DNA of 64,000 nt, taken from an uncultured Lachnospiraceae bacterium (lineage in GTDB: Bacteria > Bacillota > Clostridia > Lachnospirales > Lachnospiraceae). The position numbers and the translations under genes were made by a program. The stretch spans positions 124,001 to 188,000 of the forward strand of contig CAJTPS010000001.1 in the NCBI GenBank assembly GCA_910578555.1, read 5' to 3'. The notes below the pieces were generated by a model, which ran no database searches, was not told the origin of the DNA, and saw only the letters and a list, made by a program, of their open reading frames with translations. Every line of letters starts with the position of its first letter. Within the stretch, counting starts at the first letter, position 1. Shown piece by piece: positions 9,541-18,083 of the stretch.

Positions 9541-9590
9541 TAAAAAATCGAGCTACGCTCGATTGCGAGTCCGCTTCGCGGCCTCGGAAT
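9541..9590 (-). terminator. Rho-independent terminator within the BMP transporter operon (member of a dispersed repeat)
   Basis: Read on the minus strand, a stem ATCGAGC-GTA-GCTCGAT (9547-9563) is followed by a run of T (complement of 9542-9547), preceded by a second small hairpin CCGCGAAGCGG. It sits 100 bases after the lipoprotein stop and before the ATPase start. Termination here with read-through would give more binding protein than transporter, a common arrangement. The same sequence, nearly letter for letter, recurs at 35430-35480 in the opposite orientation. Confidence 0.8.
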
Positions 9591-9688
9591 GCTTTACATT
9601 CTTTCTGAATGGTTTACATTGCTGCAATTTCCTATGGTATAAATAACCTCCGGCGGTATGGAAATGCCTCCGGAGGTTTGTGTGCTTT

Positions 9689-10765
9689 TTATTCTGCCGT
9701 GCCTGCAGTAACGTCAATTTCTCCGGAATTGATGTCTGCAACGACCTGTGCCACAGTATCCTGAAGTTCCGCGGACAGCTGGTTAAATTCGGTGTCCGTG
9801 TACAAAGCCAGACCGTAGGAGAGACCGTACACTTTGTCTCCGCTTTCAAATGTGCCTTTGAAGGAAGCATCGCCTTCCATGTATAGGGCTTCATCAATAG
9901 GCTTTAATGCCGACCAGATAACACAGTCGCTCACATCGCCCTGATAGTCGTCGCTTCCGATGCACTTGATGCCCATTTCCTCACAGCCGGCGATAACACC
10001 CAGACCGCTTTGGGAAGCCGATTGGAAGATTAAATCGACGCCTTCATTCTGAATCATCAGTTTTGCCACTTCCTGGCCTTTGACGGGGTCCTGATCGTCA
10101 CCGACATAAGCAACCGCTACTTCGATGGAAGGATCGATATAGTGAACGCCGTTGATATAGCCGTCCCTGTATTTGCGGCTCACGGGTCTGTCTGCATGGG
10201 CAATAAAGCCTACTTTTTTCGCTGCCGTATTATTTGCAGCTACAACGCCGGCTATAAATGCTGCTTCAGTCGGGTCCACGGATACGGAACTTACATTCGG
10301 CTCATTGGTCTGCATGTCCACGTCGCAGAGTACAAAATCCGTGTCCGGATATTCCGGAGCAAGCCTGAGTGCGATTTCCGATAAGTCTCCCCACATCAGG
10401 TATACGGGATTGGCGCCCATGTCTGCCATGGCGCGGACTTGATCTTCGTATTCGGCGCTGTCCAGCGTTTCGACGGTCCGAAGTGTGGCGCCCTGCTCCT
10501 CGGCAAGACGGTCCAGGCCTTTGATAGAGAGGGCAATAAAGGGATCGCCTACGGTAGCGGGGACCAGAAGTCCGATCGTTTTGTCTGTCGTTTCGGCGGA
10601 GTTGTCTGCCGGCGCTTCCGTCTGTGTATCCTGAGCGGCGCCGTCTGTATTCTCCGCATTTGCGGACGGCGCTGCGGGAGTCTGCGGTTTTGCGCCGCAG
10701 CCTGTTACACATGTGAATGCCAAAGCTGTGGTTAATAAAATTGCCGTGATTTTCTTACCTTTCAT
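9689..10765 (-). CDS. BMP family (Med/PnrA-like) substrate-binding lipoprotein
   Basis: 358-residue lipoprotein: signal peptide with lipobox CVTGC (Cys at about residue 23), then a low-complexity Ala/Glu/Thr linker to residue 62, then a periplasmic-binding-fold domain starting TIGLLVPATVGDPFIALS. BMP proteins bind purine nucleosides in characterised members (TmpC/PnrA, BmpA). Features such as PVYLMWGDLS, the SVDPTEAAFIAGVVAANN segment and NPVKGQEVAKLMI-like text fit that family. First transporter gene after the glycohydrolase gene; a GGAGG site precedes its ATG. The ligand is inferred to be a nucleoside or a ribosylated compound from the two neighbouring enzymes. Confidence 0.88.
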   Translation of the reverse strand: MKGKKITAILLTTALAFTCVTGCGAKPQTPAAPSANAENTDGAAQDTQTEAPADNSAETTDKTIGLLVPATVGDPFIALSIKGLDRLAEEQGATLRTVETLDSAEYEDQVRAMADMGANPVYLMWGDLSEIALRLAPEYPDTDFVLCDVDMQTNEPNVSSVSVDPTEAAFIAGVVAANNTAAKKVGFIAHADRPVSRKYRDGYINGVHYIDPSIEVAVAYVGDDQDPVKGQEVAKLMIQNEGVDLIFQSASQSGLGVIAGCEEMGIKCIGSDDYQGDVSDCVIWSALKPIDEALYMEGDASFKGTFESGDKVYGLSYGLALYTDTEFNQLSAELQDTVAQVVADINSGEIDVTAGTAE

Positions 10766-10814
10766 AATGTGTCCTCCTTTTTAAGTGTAGAAAAGTGTTT
10801 CGGATTTAGGTGGG

Positions 10815-12269
10815 TTATTGAGAACGCGAAGCATTCTCCGAACCATGTGCACAGGCACCCGGCTCGCTATATTGAATGACGGCTTTCAGCGTTTTCTCAG
10901 ACAAGGATGTAATCGACTGGCTTTCCATCGTTCTGACGTACGTGTCGAGCTGATCTTTCAACGGCTCCGTAAATTTACGGTCAAGTGCGCCGGAGCCTGA
11001 CATAACGCCGTATGCATGTCCGATGGGACCACCGGTGCAATCGTTATCCTGTCCTGCCATCATTAATATCGTCATTGCTTTCTGAAAGTCGTTCCCGGCG
11101 AAATAGACTGCCACGACTTCCGCCGCAAGATTCGGGTAGGTATGTACCCAGTTATATTCTTTGTATTTTGCCTCACATAATTCGCACGCCTGTCTGTAAT
11201 TCTCCGATTGCCCGCAGGCTTTGTAAGCATAATCGAGGACGGAGTAGAATTCGCTGTCTGCCGGAATTGCTTTCATAGCCTTCGTGAGAACAACCCGCAT
11301 ATCTGTTTCAACATATGCCATGGAAACGATGACAGCGTTAAAAACTTCTGCAAGGATTCCATTATTATGGTGAGAGATCCTGCCATCTTTCCAGGCGAGT
11401 TCGGCAGCTTTCCGGGGATTGCCCGGCGCCAGTGCTCCGCAGACCGCGGCCCGCATGGCGGCGCCGATCATCTCCCGGTAGGGGTTGGCGAGATATCCGC
11501 TTTGCGGCGGATAGATCCCGTTTCGCAGATGGTTTAGGGCAACTTCTTCTGCGGTATAAGCAAAGGGGATATATCCGACCCACTGGTCGGCGATATCTTC
11601 CGATGTAATCTCAAAACCTTTTTGGCAGAATGCTTCTAACAGCGCCAGCTCAAAGGTAATATCATCGTTGAGCGTTTCCGGCGGTTTCACGTAGTCTGTG
11701 ATCTCGCCAAACACCTCCCATATTCTGGAAGACTTAAAGCCTTCTATCGCCGTGCCGAGAGCAGAACCGATAATCTCGCCAAGCCATCCGCCGTGAATCT
11801 GTTCGAACAATCTTTTATCATCAGGCAGATGATAATCGGGATATTCCGGAAGCTCTACAGCTTTCTCATACTGTTCAAAATCTTCATAGATTGTGTAGGA
11901 CCAGTAAGGGTGGCCGGGAATTTTCTCCGCTTCGGCCAAGGCCTTAAAGACGCGGGCGTTAATAATCTGAAGGCGCATCAGATCGTCTTTATCTATGGCA
12001 TCGAATGCCTGCGGAATCAGGAGTTCGGCCGATTCCACATCATATCCCATGTTTTTCATGCTTGATATGGCACCCAGCATTTTAGAATAGGGGGCTTTGG
12101 ACTCCGGAAGAGGTTTCTTCCATGCTCCTTTTCCGTTTTCGAGCATTTGCGCTGCTTCTTCCAACATTTTCCCTTCCAGAAGAGAGTCCCACTGAATCAG
12201 GTCAGTTCTGTTCTTTACGGGCATAGCGCCGCAGAACATTTCATAATCATATTCCCATGCGTGTTTCAT
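10815..12269 (-). CDS. ADP-ribosylglycohydrolase-family protein
   Basis: 484-residue cytosolic protein. Residues 1-150 form an extra N-terminal region with no recognised motif. From about 155 the ARH (DraG-like) fold begins with HGGWLGEIIGSALGTAIEG, followed by TLNDDITFELALLEAF, matching the T-x-D-D metal site of ARH enzymes, and C-terminal GQDNDCTGGPIGHAYG matching the G-x-D-x-D metal motif. Family members remove ADP-ribose or related ribosyl groups using two Mg ions. Placed between a ribokinase-like gene and a nucleoside-type transporter, it may cleave an N-ribosyl compound rather than modified protein. The long N-terminus sets it apart from the roughly 300-residue classical enzymes. Confidence 0.85.
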   Translation of the reverse strand: MKHAWEYDYEMFCGAMPVKNRTDLIQWDSLLEGKMLEEAAQMLENGKGAWKKPLPESKAPYSKMLGAISSMKNMGYDVESAELLIPQAFDAIDKDDLMRLQIINARVFKALAEAEKIPGHPYWSYTIYEDFEQYEKAVELPEYPDYHLPDDKRLFEQIHGGWLGEIIGSALGTAIEGFKSSRIWEVFGEITDYVKPPETLNDDITFELALLEAFCQKGFEITSEDIADQWVGYIPFAYTAEEVALNHLRNGIYPPQSGYLANPYREMIGAAMRAAVCGALAPGNPRKAAELAWKDGRISHHNNGILAEVFNAVIVSMAYVETDMRVVLTKAMKAIPADSEFYSVLDYAYKACGQSENYRQACELCEAKYKEYNWVHTYPNLAAEVVAVYFAGNDFQKAMTILMMAGQDNDCTGGPIGHAYGVMSGSGALDRKFTEPLKDQLDTYVRTMESQSITSLSEKTLKAVIQYSEPGACAHGSENASRSQ

Positions 12270-12280
12270 TTTTCCTCCAT

Positions 12281-12368
12281 TTCTGCGCTGCTTTCGTCTT
12301 GGTTTGAGTAAGACATCACCTCAGCGAGTTTGCGGCAGGCAGCGCGCAGATACAAATCTCGCGGTTGA
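12281..12368 (-). repeat. Dispersed palindromic repeat, copy 1, in the leader of the glycohydrolase gene
   Basis: The segment CGAGTTTGCGGCA...ACAAATCTCGCG (12324-12363) can fold on itself through CGAGTTT/AAATCTCG arms and is repeated at 48648-48686. A second shared word, TTCTGCGCTGCTTTC, lies at 12281-12295 here and at 48623-48637 there. In both places the element ends about a dozen bases upstream of the ATG of a minus-strand gene and in the same orientation. Confidence 0.65.
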
Positions 12369-12373
12369 TCATT

Positions 12374-13279
12374 CTAATGTGCGATCTGTTTGGCCATCTT
12401 ACGGCACACTTCCGAATGATCCGGAATGCTTGGCGACGCACCGTGTCTGCTTACTGACAGGGAGCTTGCAAGACTGGCGTATTTCATGGCTTCCTGTGGA
12501 GAAGTGCCGCGGGCGATTCCGGCAAGAAAGTATCCGGTAAAAGTATCCCCGGCGCCGGTAGTATCAATCACGTCTGTCCGGAAGATTTCCTGATAAAACA
12601 TGACCGATGCATCTGCGTAATAGGAACCTTTGTCCCCTAAGGTCAGCACAAAGACTGATTCCGGATATTTTATTCGCAGTTCCAGCAGGATCTCTTCTGC
12701 ATCTTCGGTGTGTGTGTCTGCCAGTTTTCTGCCTTCCACTTCGTTGAGTATAAAGTAATCAGTTCTCCGCAGATTATAATGGCCGATTGAGCCGCTTATG
12801 GGGGAGGGATTGAATGCAACCGTAAGCCCCCTTTCCTTTGCTTGCTCTAAGGCGTATGATACGTTGGATATTTCATTCTGCAAAAGCAGCATGTCTCCCC
12901 GGTTGAAATGGTTTAACACTTGATCTATGTATTCCGGTGTCACATAGCTGTTGGCGCCGCCGAAGATCATGATTTTATTCTGCCCGTCACGGTTGACCTG
13001 AATGACGGCGTGCCCGGACAGTTCTTGATTTTTGCGGATCAGTTCTGTTTTGACACCTGCTTTTTCAAGTGTTTCCAACAGAACATCGCCATCCTGCCCG
13101 ACACATCCGGCATGGAAGACGTCGGCACCTGCTTTTGCCAGGGCGATGGACTGATTCAGACCTTTTCCACCGCAGAATTCTTCGTATGCTATCGCCTGAA
13201 TGGTTTCACCCGCTTCCGCGAAATGATCTACTGTGTAAGTTTTGTCGATGTTCAGAGAGCCTAAATTTAGTACTTTCAT
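12374..13279 (-). CDS. PfkB family sugar kinase, ribokinase-like
   Basis: 301-residue cytosolic kinase that transfers phosphate from ATP to a sugar such as ribose. Seen: N-terminal GSLNIDKTYTV, the substrate loop FCGGKGLNQSIALAKAG, and the C-terminal anion-hole signature DTTGAGDTFTGYFLAG with its catalytic Asp. All key positions of ribokinase are kept. Start chosen at 13279 (MKVLNLGS) because the ribosome site GGGAGG lies inside an alternative start four codons earlier. First gene of the minus-strand operon; its promoter region contains the tandem operator at 13294-13319. A likely role is to phosphorylate the ribose released by the neighbouring glycohydrolase. Confidence 0.88.
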   Translation of the reverse strand: MKVLNLGSLNIDKTYTVDHFAEAGETIQAIAYEEFCGGKGLNQSIALAKAGADVFHAGCVGQDGDVLLETLEKAGVKTELIRKNQELSGHAVIQVNRDGQNKIMIFGGANSYVTPEYIDQVLNHFNRGDMLLLQNEISNVSYALEQAKERGLTVAFNPSPISGSIGHYNLRRTDYFILNEVEGRKLADTHTEDAEEILLELRIKYPESVFVLTLGDKGSYYADASVMFYQEIFRTDVIDTTGAGDTFTGYFLAGIARGTSPQEAMKYASLASSLSVSRHGASPSIPDHSEVCRKMAKQIAH

Positions 13280-13293
13280 GCAACCTCCCATAA

Positions 13294-13355
13294 GAAACAG
13301 TTTTCCGAAACAGTTTTCTTATACATAAAATACCATTGCGATTAAAGTATGTCAA
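13294..13355 (-). promoter_or_regulatory. Promoter of the kinase-glycohydrolase-transporter operon with tandem 13-base operators
   Basis: On the minus strand TTGACA (complement of 13350-13355) is followed after 17 bases by TATTTT. Just downstream lie two exact-spaced copies of a 13-base unit, GAAACAGTTTTCC (13294-13306) and GAAACAGTTTTCT (13307-13319). Each is an imperfect GAAAnnnTTTC-type palindrome of the sort bound by LacI-family repressors, and they would overlap or follow the start of transcription. The divergent LacI-PfkB gene is the obvious candidate regulator. Confidence 0.65.
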
Positions 13356-13460
13356 TACATTTTGTGCAATTTACATATTTTGCCGAAACATGCAAATCAT
13401 CTTTTAATTTGGCTGCTTTTCACTTATAATGGATTTACAGACGGGAGGAGGGACAGCTTC

Positions 13461-15356
13461 ATGAATATACGTGAACTTGCGGAACTTGCCGGCGTCTCGG
13501 CATCTACGGTTTCCAAGATTATGAATAATAAAGACGGCAGCATCAGTCCGTCAACAAGAGAACGTGTATTACAGATTGCAAAACAGTACAATTACCAGTC
13601 CTACTCGTCTCTGATCGATAAGGGAACGACAACGCTGACTCTTGGCGTCGTGTTTCGTTGCGCTTCCGGCATTAATATGACATTAAACGGTATATTGAAG
13701 GCGGCACAGGATGCCGGATATACGGTTATGCTTCGCGAAAGTGATGATGATCTTGAGAAAGAGGCAAGAAATATCTCTGTCCTTTGTTCCCACCATGTGG
13801 ATGGGATGATATGGGAATTTGTGGATTCAGCAAGTGCAGAGCAGCTGCAGGTTCTTTCGCGCAACAATATTCCGGCTGTGATTTTTCATTCGGGTCATGA
13901 GGGCGCCGCCAATATAGACTACAAAGAATTGGGTTATAACGCTGTGCAGACGCTGATTGATGCGGGGCATACGGGAATAGCATGTATTAACACACAGGGA
14001 ATCGGGATGGAGGCGTTTGTGGAAGGATATCGCCAATGTCTGTTTCAAAACCATATTCCGCTGGAAGAGGAACTGGTTTACGATCAAATCGACAGCACAC
14101 TGGTGCATAAGATATCGTCTCACGCGATCAGCGGCATTGTAAGTTCCTGCTATGCAGCGGCGGCAAGTCTCTATGATGCCGTAAGAAAGCTGCACTACGA
14201 GATTCCGTATGACATTTCTCTTGTCTCGTTGAGAGATGATTCGTGGGAAAAGGATGTGCTGCGGCCGATTTCCACCTTTACGATTCCCCATTATGAGTTT
14301 GGGGAGTATCTGTGTAACAGGCTGATCGGTGAAATTGAAAGAGGAGAGACATCGTTTCCGCCGTTCTGCAAGTCTGTTATGCTGGACAATGAAGATTCTG
14401 TCGGCATTCCGTACAATAATCATTCTAAGAAGATCGCAGTCATAGGGAGCATTAATATAGATAATTATCTGAAAATGAGTGTGCTTCCGCGCACCGGAAA
14501 GACGGTTAACTCATCTCTTTCCGCTTCTTATGTGGGGGGAAAGGCGATCAATGAGGCTGTAGGAGTCGCAAGGCTGGGGCATAGAGTTTCCGTGATCGGA
14601 CGCGTAGGAAATGATGTGGATTCTGATTTGGTTTTTCAGGAGTTGAACGCACAGGGGGTTGATGCAATCGGTGTGAAACGATGTTCCGGATACCGGACCG
14701 GTCAGGCGTATATTTTTGTACAGAGTGACGGCGACTCCATGATATCTATTATGTCCGGGGCAAATGAGGCTCTTACCGCGAAGGATATATGCGAATCTGA
14801 GCGCATCTTTGAAAATGCTGCATTTTGTCTGGTTCAGACGGAAATTCCTATGGAAACCGTGGTGGAAGCATGCCGGACTGCCGGGAAATACGGTGCGCAG
14901 ACAATTTTAAAACCGGTTGCATGCGGCGTCCTTCCGACAGTACTTCTAGAAAATGTTGACGTGATTGTGCCGAATGCGGAGGAAATTGCTGCAATCTGTC
15001 CGTTTGCGGGTGATATGGACAAACAGGCCGAGTATCTTCTGGAACAGGGGGTAGGCACGGTTATTGTCACGCTGGGAGCGGAGGGATGTTTTGTGAAGAC
15101 GAGGCAGGCAGCGGAACGTTTCCCGGCGGTGCCTTTTGATGTGATAGACGCTTCAGGTGCAGCGGATGCCTTTATCAGTGCACTTGCTTCCTATCTGCTT
15201 GACGGACATACCCTATATGCGGCGGTTAAAATTGCTTCCTATGCAGCCGGATTCAGTATCTCGAGAGAAGGTGTGGCACCGGCTTTGATTGATAAAAATA
15301 CGCTGGAGGATTATATTATGCAGAGAGAGCCGGAATTGCTGCAGATGGTAAAATAG
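13461..15356 (+). CDS. LacI-type transcriptional regulator fused to a PfkB sugar-kinase domain
   Basis: 631-residue fusion. Residues 1-55 are a LacI helix-turn-helix (MNIRELAELAGVSASTVSKI); about 60-320 form the periplasmic-binding-like sensor domain of LacI proteins; about 328-630 form a PfkB kinase fold (AVIGSINIDNYLKM, GGKAINEAVGVARLG, DASGAADAFISALA). The catalytic Asp is kept, but the glycine-rich GAGD of active kinases is GAAD and GGKG is GGKA, so activity may be reduced and the domain may serve as a second ligand sensor. Start chosen at 13461 after GGGAGGAGGG; a longer TTG start is rejected. It diverges from the operon it probably controls; a TATAAT at 13425-13430 is its likely -10 box. 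Confidence 0.88.
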   Translation: MNIRELAELAGVSASTVSKIMNNKDGSISPSTRERVLQIAKQYNYQSYSSLIDKGTTTLTLGVVFRCASGINMTLNGILKAAQDAGYTVMLRESDDDLEKEARNISVLCSHHVDGMIWEFVDSASAEQLQVLSRNNIPAVIFHSGHEGAANIDYKELGYNAVQTLIDAGHTGIACINTQGIGMEAFVEGYRQCLFQNHIPLEEELVYDQIDSTLVHKISSHAISGIVSSCYAAAASLYDAVRKLHYEIPYDISLVSLRDDSWEKDVLRPISTFTIPHYEFGEYLCNRLIGEIERGETSFPPFCKSVMLDNEDSVGIPYNNHSKKIAVIGSINIDNYLKMSVLPRTGKTVNSSLSASYVGGKAINEAVGVARLGHRVSVIGRVGNDVDSDLVFQELNAQGVDAIGVKRCSGYRTGQAYIFVQSDGDSMISIMSGANEALTAKDICESERIFENAAFCLVQTEIPMETVVEACRTAGKYGAQTILKPVACGVLPTVLLENVDVIVPNAEEIAAICPFAGDMDKQAEYLLEQGVGTVIVTLGAEGCFVKTRQAAERFPAVPFDVIDASGAADAFISALASYLLDGHTLYAAVKIASYAAGFSISREGVAPALIDKNTLEDYIMQREPELLQMVK

Positions 15357-15496
15357 TCTGTTAGTAACAGTTTAGCCTTGCACTATTCCGCGAGTCAGTG
15401 AAGCCGAAGGCTGAACTGATACTTCTGTCAGTGTGTTTGGCGTATTTGGAATAGATCGGGGAATTTCTCATAATGATAAAAAGAAGGAGGCTGCGT
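15357..15496. other. Short intergenic region with weak inverted repeats
   Basis: Between the fusion regulator and the next gene. Contains TTAGCCTT...AAGGCTGA arms (15372-15417) and TCAGTGAAGCC...GAACTGATAC text, a modest stem-loop without a T-run. No promoter is clear; AAGGAGG at 15483-15489 is the ribosome site of the next gene. Confidence 0.4.
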
Positions 15497-18082
15497 ATGA
15501 AACTACTGGTGATCGGGGGTGTGGCGGCAGGAACGAAGGCTGCCGCGAAATATAAGCGGGTGAATCCCGAAGCGGAGGTGACGATCGTCACCAAAGGAAA
15601 AGATATATCCTATGCGGGATGCGGACTGCCGTATTATGTGGGCGGCGCAATCACTGACAAAGAACAGCTGATTGTGAATACACCGGAGAAATACAGTGCG
15701 CTGACCGGCGCGAAGGTGTATCCGCAGAGAGAAGTGACAGCGCTTGACACGGCAGGAAAGAAAGCGACGGCGAAGAATATCCGCACGGGAGCGGAAGAAA
15801 TCTACGAGTATGATAAATGTATTGTGGCTGTCGGTGCGTCTCCGGTGGTACCGCCGCTTCCGGGCTTAAGCCTGCCGGGCGTGTTCGTGATGCGCACGCC
15901 GGAAGATGCGATTGAAACGAGAGATTATATCGCAAGAGACCACGTGAAGCGTGCGGTAGTCGTGGGCGGCGGATTTATCGGTCTGGAAGTGGCTGAGAAT
16001 CTGCTGGAAAAAGGATTAGAAGTGACATTGATCGATATGGCGCCCCAGATCATGCCGGGCTTCGATCATGAGATGGCGGATTATGCGGTACGGCATCTTG
16101 CGAAAAAGGGTATCAAGGTGATGACGGGCACGAGGCTGGAAGGCGTGACGGGAGAAGAACGTGCGGAAGGCGTGCAGACAGACAAGGGTCTGCTTGCGGC
16201 TGATGTGGTGATTCTGTCTATTGGTATCCGTCCGAATACCGGGTTTCTGCAGGATACGGGCATCGAAATGTTTAAGGGGACGATTCTGGTGGATGACCGG
16301 ATGGCCACTAACGTGGCAGATGTCTATGCGGCGGGAGACTGTGCGATGGTGAAAAACCGTCTCACCGGAGAGAGACAGTGGTCGCCGATGGGTTCTTCCG
16401 CCAACATGGAAGGACGTACTCTTGCCCTTGCGCTGGGCGGCAGAGAAGTGTCCTATCCGGGTGTATTGGGAACCGGCGTGGTGAAACTGCCCGGACTGTC
16501 GGGCGGCAGGACCGGACTGTCGGAGGAACAGGCGAAGGCGGCAGGTTATGAACCGATCTGCGTTCTGGCAGTGACTGACGATAAGGCGCATTATTATCCG
16601 GACAGCGCGTGGTTTGCCATTAAGCTGGTGGCGGACGCAGAGACACATAAGCTGCTGGGCGTGCAGGTATTAGGGCCCGGCGCGGTCGATAAAGTGACGG
16701 ATATCGGTGTGATGGCAGTGACATTCGGGGCGGCATTGGAGCAGATGACTTGTCTGGATCTGTCTTACGCACCGCCTTTCTCGACAGCAATCCATCCGTT
16801 TGTGCAGGCGGTACATATGCTGCTCAACAAGATACACGGGGATCTGGACAGCTTCACGCCCGCGGAATATCTGGCAGGCGCGGCAGAAGGCTACCGGGTG
16901 ATAGACGTCCATCCTGCGGGCCCCAGCATCCCGGGGGCAACCTATGTGGATCTGCTGAAAGTCAAAGGAGAGGTTCCGGGAATTGCAAAGGATGAAAAAC
17001 TTCTGCTTGTCTGTGCAAAGGGCAAGAGAGGGTATCTGCTGCAGAACAGGCTGAAACGCTATGGCTATACGAATACAAAGGTGCTGGAAGGCGCTTCTTT
17101 CTTCAACGTGGTCAAAGCGGCGGGCACGCCCGGCGTGGTGACAATTCCGGCAGAGGAAATTACCCGTGTGAAAGCGTTTGGCTGTCTGCACAATAAAGGA
17201 ACAGATAATTTCAACGTCCGTGTAATAACAAGAAACGGTAAGATTACAACAGCGGAACATAAGAAGATCGCGGAGGCGGCGGAAAGGTTCGGAAGCGGCG
17301 ACGTGGTCATGACGACACGCCTGACGATGGAGATTGTAGGCGTACCTTTTGACAGAATAGAAGAACTGCGTGCCTTTCTGGCGCAGGAAGGACTGGAGAC
17401 CGGAGGAACAGGTTCTAAAGTGCGTCCCGTCGTTGCCTGCAAGGGAACGACCTGCCAATATGGTCTGCTGGATTCCTACGATTTGTCAGAGAAGATCCAT
17501 GAGCGGTTTTTCCATGGCTATGCGGACGTCAAACTGCCGCATAAGTTTAAGATTGCAGTAGGCGGCTGCCCGAATAACTGCGTGAAACCAGATCTGAATG
17601 ATTTTGGCATTGTGGGTCAGAAAGTTCCGGTGATTGATCTGGAGAAATGCCGCGGATGCGGTAAATGTCAGGTTTCGCTGGCATGTCCGGTGGGCGCGTC
17701 CCAGGTAGTGGACGGCAAGCTGGTAATCGATCCCGATCAGTGTAATAACTGCGGCCGCTGCGTGGGCAAATGCCCGTTTAAGGCAGCGGAGGAGAGCGCT
17801 TACGGCTACCGCATCTACATCGGCGGACGCTGGGGCAAGAGAGTTGCGCAGGGGCAGAAGCTGGATAAGATTTTCCTGGATGAGGAAGAAGTTCTCTCCG
17901 TATTAGAGAAAGCGATTCTGCTGTTCCGCGAACAGGGTAAGACGGGAGAGCGCTTCGCGGATACGATCAGCAGGATCGGTTTTGAGAATGTGCAGGCGCA
18001 GCTTATGTCGGATGAGATTCTGAAGTATAAGGACGATATTCTGAATGCGAAGATGCATATGAAGGGCGGGGCAACCTGTTAA
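15497..18082 (+). CDS. Fused CoA-disulfide reductase-like flavoprotein / rhodanese / siroheme-type reductase with two 4Fe-4S sites
   Basis: 861-residue multidomain redox protein. Residues 1-445 are an FAD/NAD(P)H pyridine-nucleotide-disulfide reductase of the CoADR/NADH-oxidase group, with GGVAAGTKAAAKYKR and the single redox Cys in YAGCGLPYYVGG. About 455-535 are a rhodanese domain with active Cys in LLLVCAKGKRGYL. About 545-700 look like a nitrite/sulfite reductase half-domain with the siroheme-4Fe-4S cysteines CKGTTC and GGCPNNC. About 710-770 carry two ferredoxin 4Fe-4S motifs (CRGCGKCQVSLACP, CNNCGRCVGKCP). Start at 15497 follows AAGGAGG. It probably reduces a sulphur species (persulfide or sulfite); the siroheme genes lie downstream. 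Confidence 0.85.
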   Translation: MKLLVIGGVAAGTKAAAKYKRVNPEAEVTIVTKGKDISYAGCGLPYYVGGAITDKEQLIVNTPEKYSALTGAKVYPQREVTALDTAGKKATAKNIRTGAEEIYEYDKCIVAVGASPVVPPLPGLSLPGVFVMRTPEDAIETRDYIARDHVKRAVVVGGGFIGLEVAENLLEKGLEVTLIDMAPQIMPGFDHEMADYAVRHLAKKGIKVMTGTRLEGVTGEERAEGVQTDKGLLAADVVILSIGIRPNTGFLQDTGIEMFKGTILVDDRMATNVADVYAAGDCAMVKNRLTGERQWSPMGSSANMEGRTLALALGGREVSYPGVLGTGVVKLPGLSGGRTGLSEEQAKAAGYEPICVLAVTDDKAHYYPDSAWFAIKLVADAETHKLLGVQVLGPGAVDKVTDIGVMAVTFGAALEQMTCLDLSYAPPFSTAIHPFVQAVHMLLNKIHGDLDSFTPAEYLAGAAEGYRVIDVHPAGPSIPGATYVDLLKVKGEVPGIAKDEKLLLVCAKGKRGYLLQNRLKRYGYTNTKVLEGASFFNVVKAAGTPGVVTIPAEEITRVKAFGCLHNKGTDNFNVRVITRNGKITTAEHKKIAEAAERFGSGDVVMTTRLTMEIVGVPFDRIEELRAFLAQEGLETGGTGSKVRPVVACKGTTCQYGLLDSYDLSEKIHERFFHGYADVKLPHKFKIAVGGCPNNCVKPDLNDFGIVGQKVPVIDLEKCRGCGKCQVSLACPVGASQVVDGKLVIDPDQCNNCGRCVGKCPFKAAEESAYGYRIYIGGRWGKRVAQGQKLDKIFLDEEEVLSVLEKAILLFREQGKTGERFADTISRIGFENVQAQLMSDEILKYKDDILNAKMHMKGGATC

Positions 18083-18083
18083 T

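Noticed and set aside
13362..13460. Longer TTG start for the LacI-PfkB protein
   Set aside because: No ribosome site, and the extra 33 residues precede the usual LacI N-terminus; the ATG at 13461 has a strong site.
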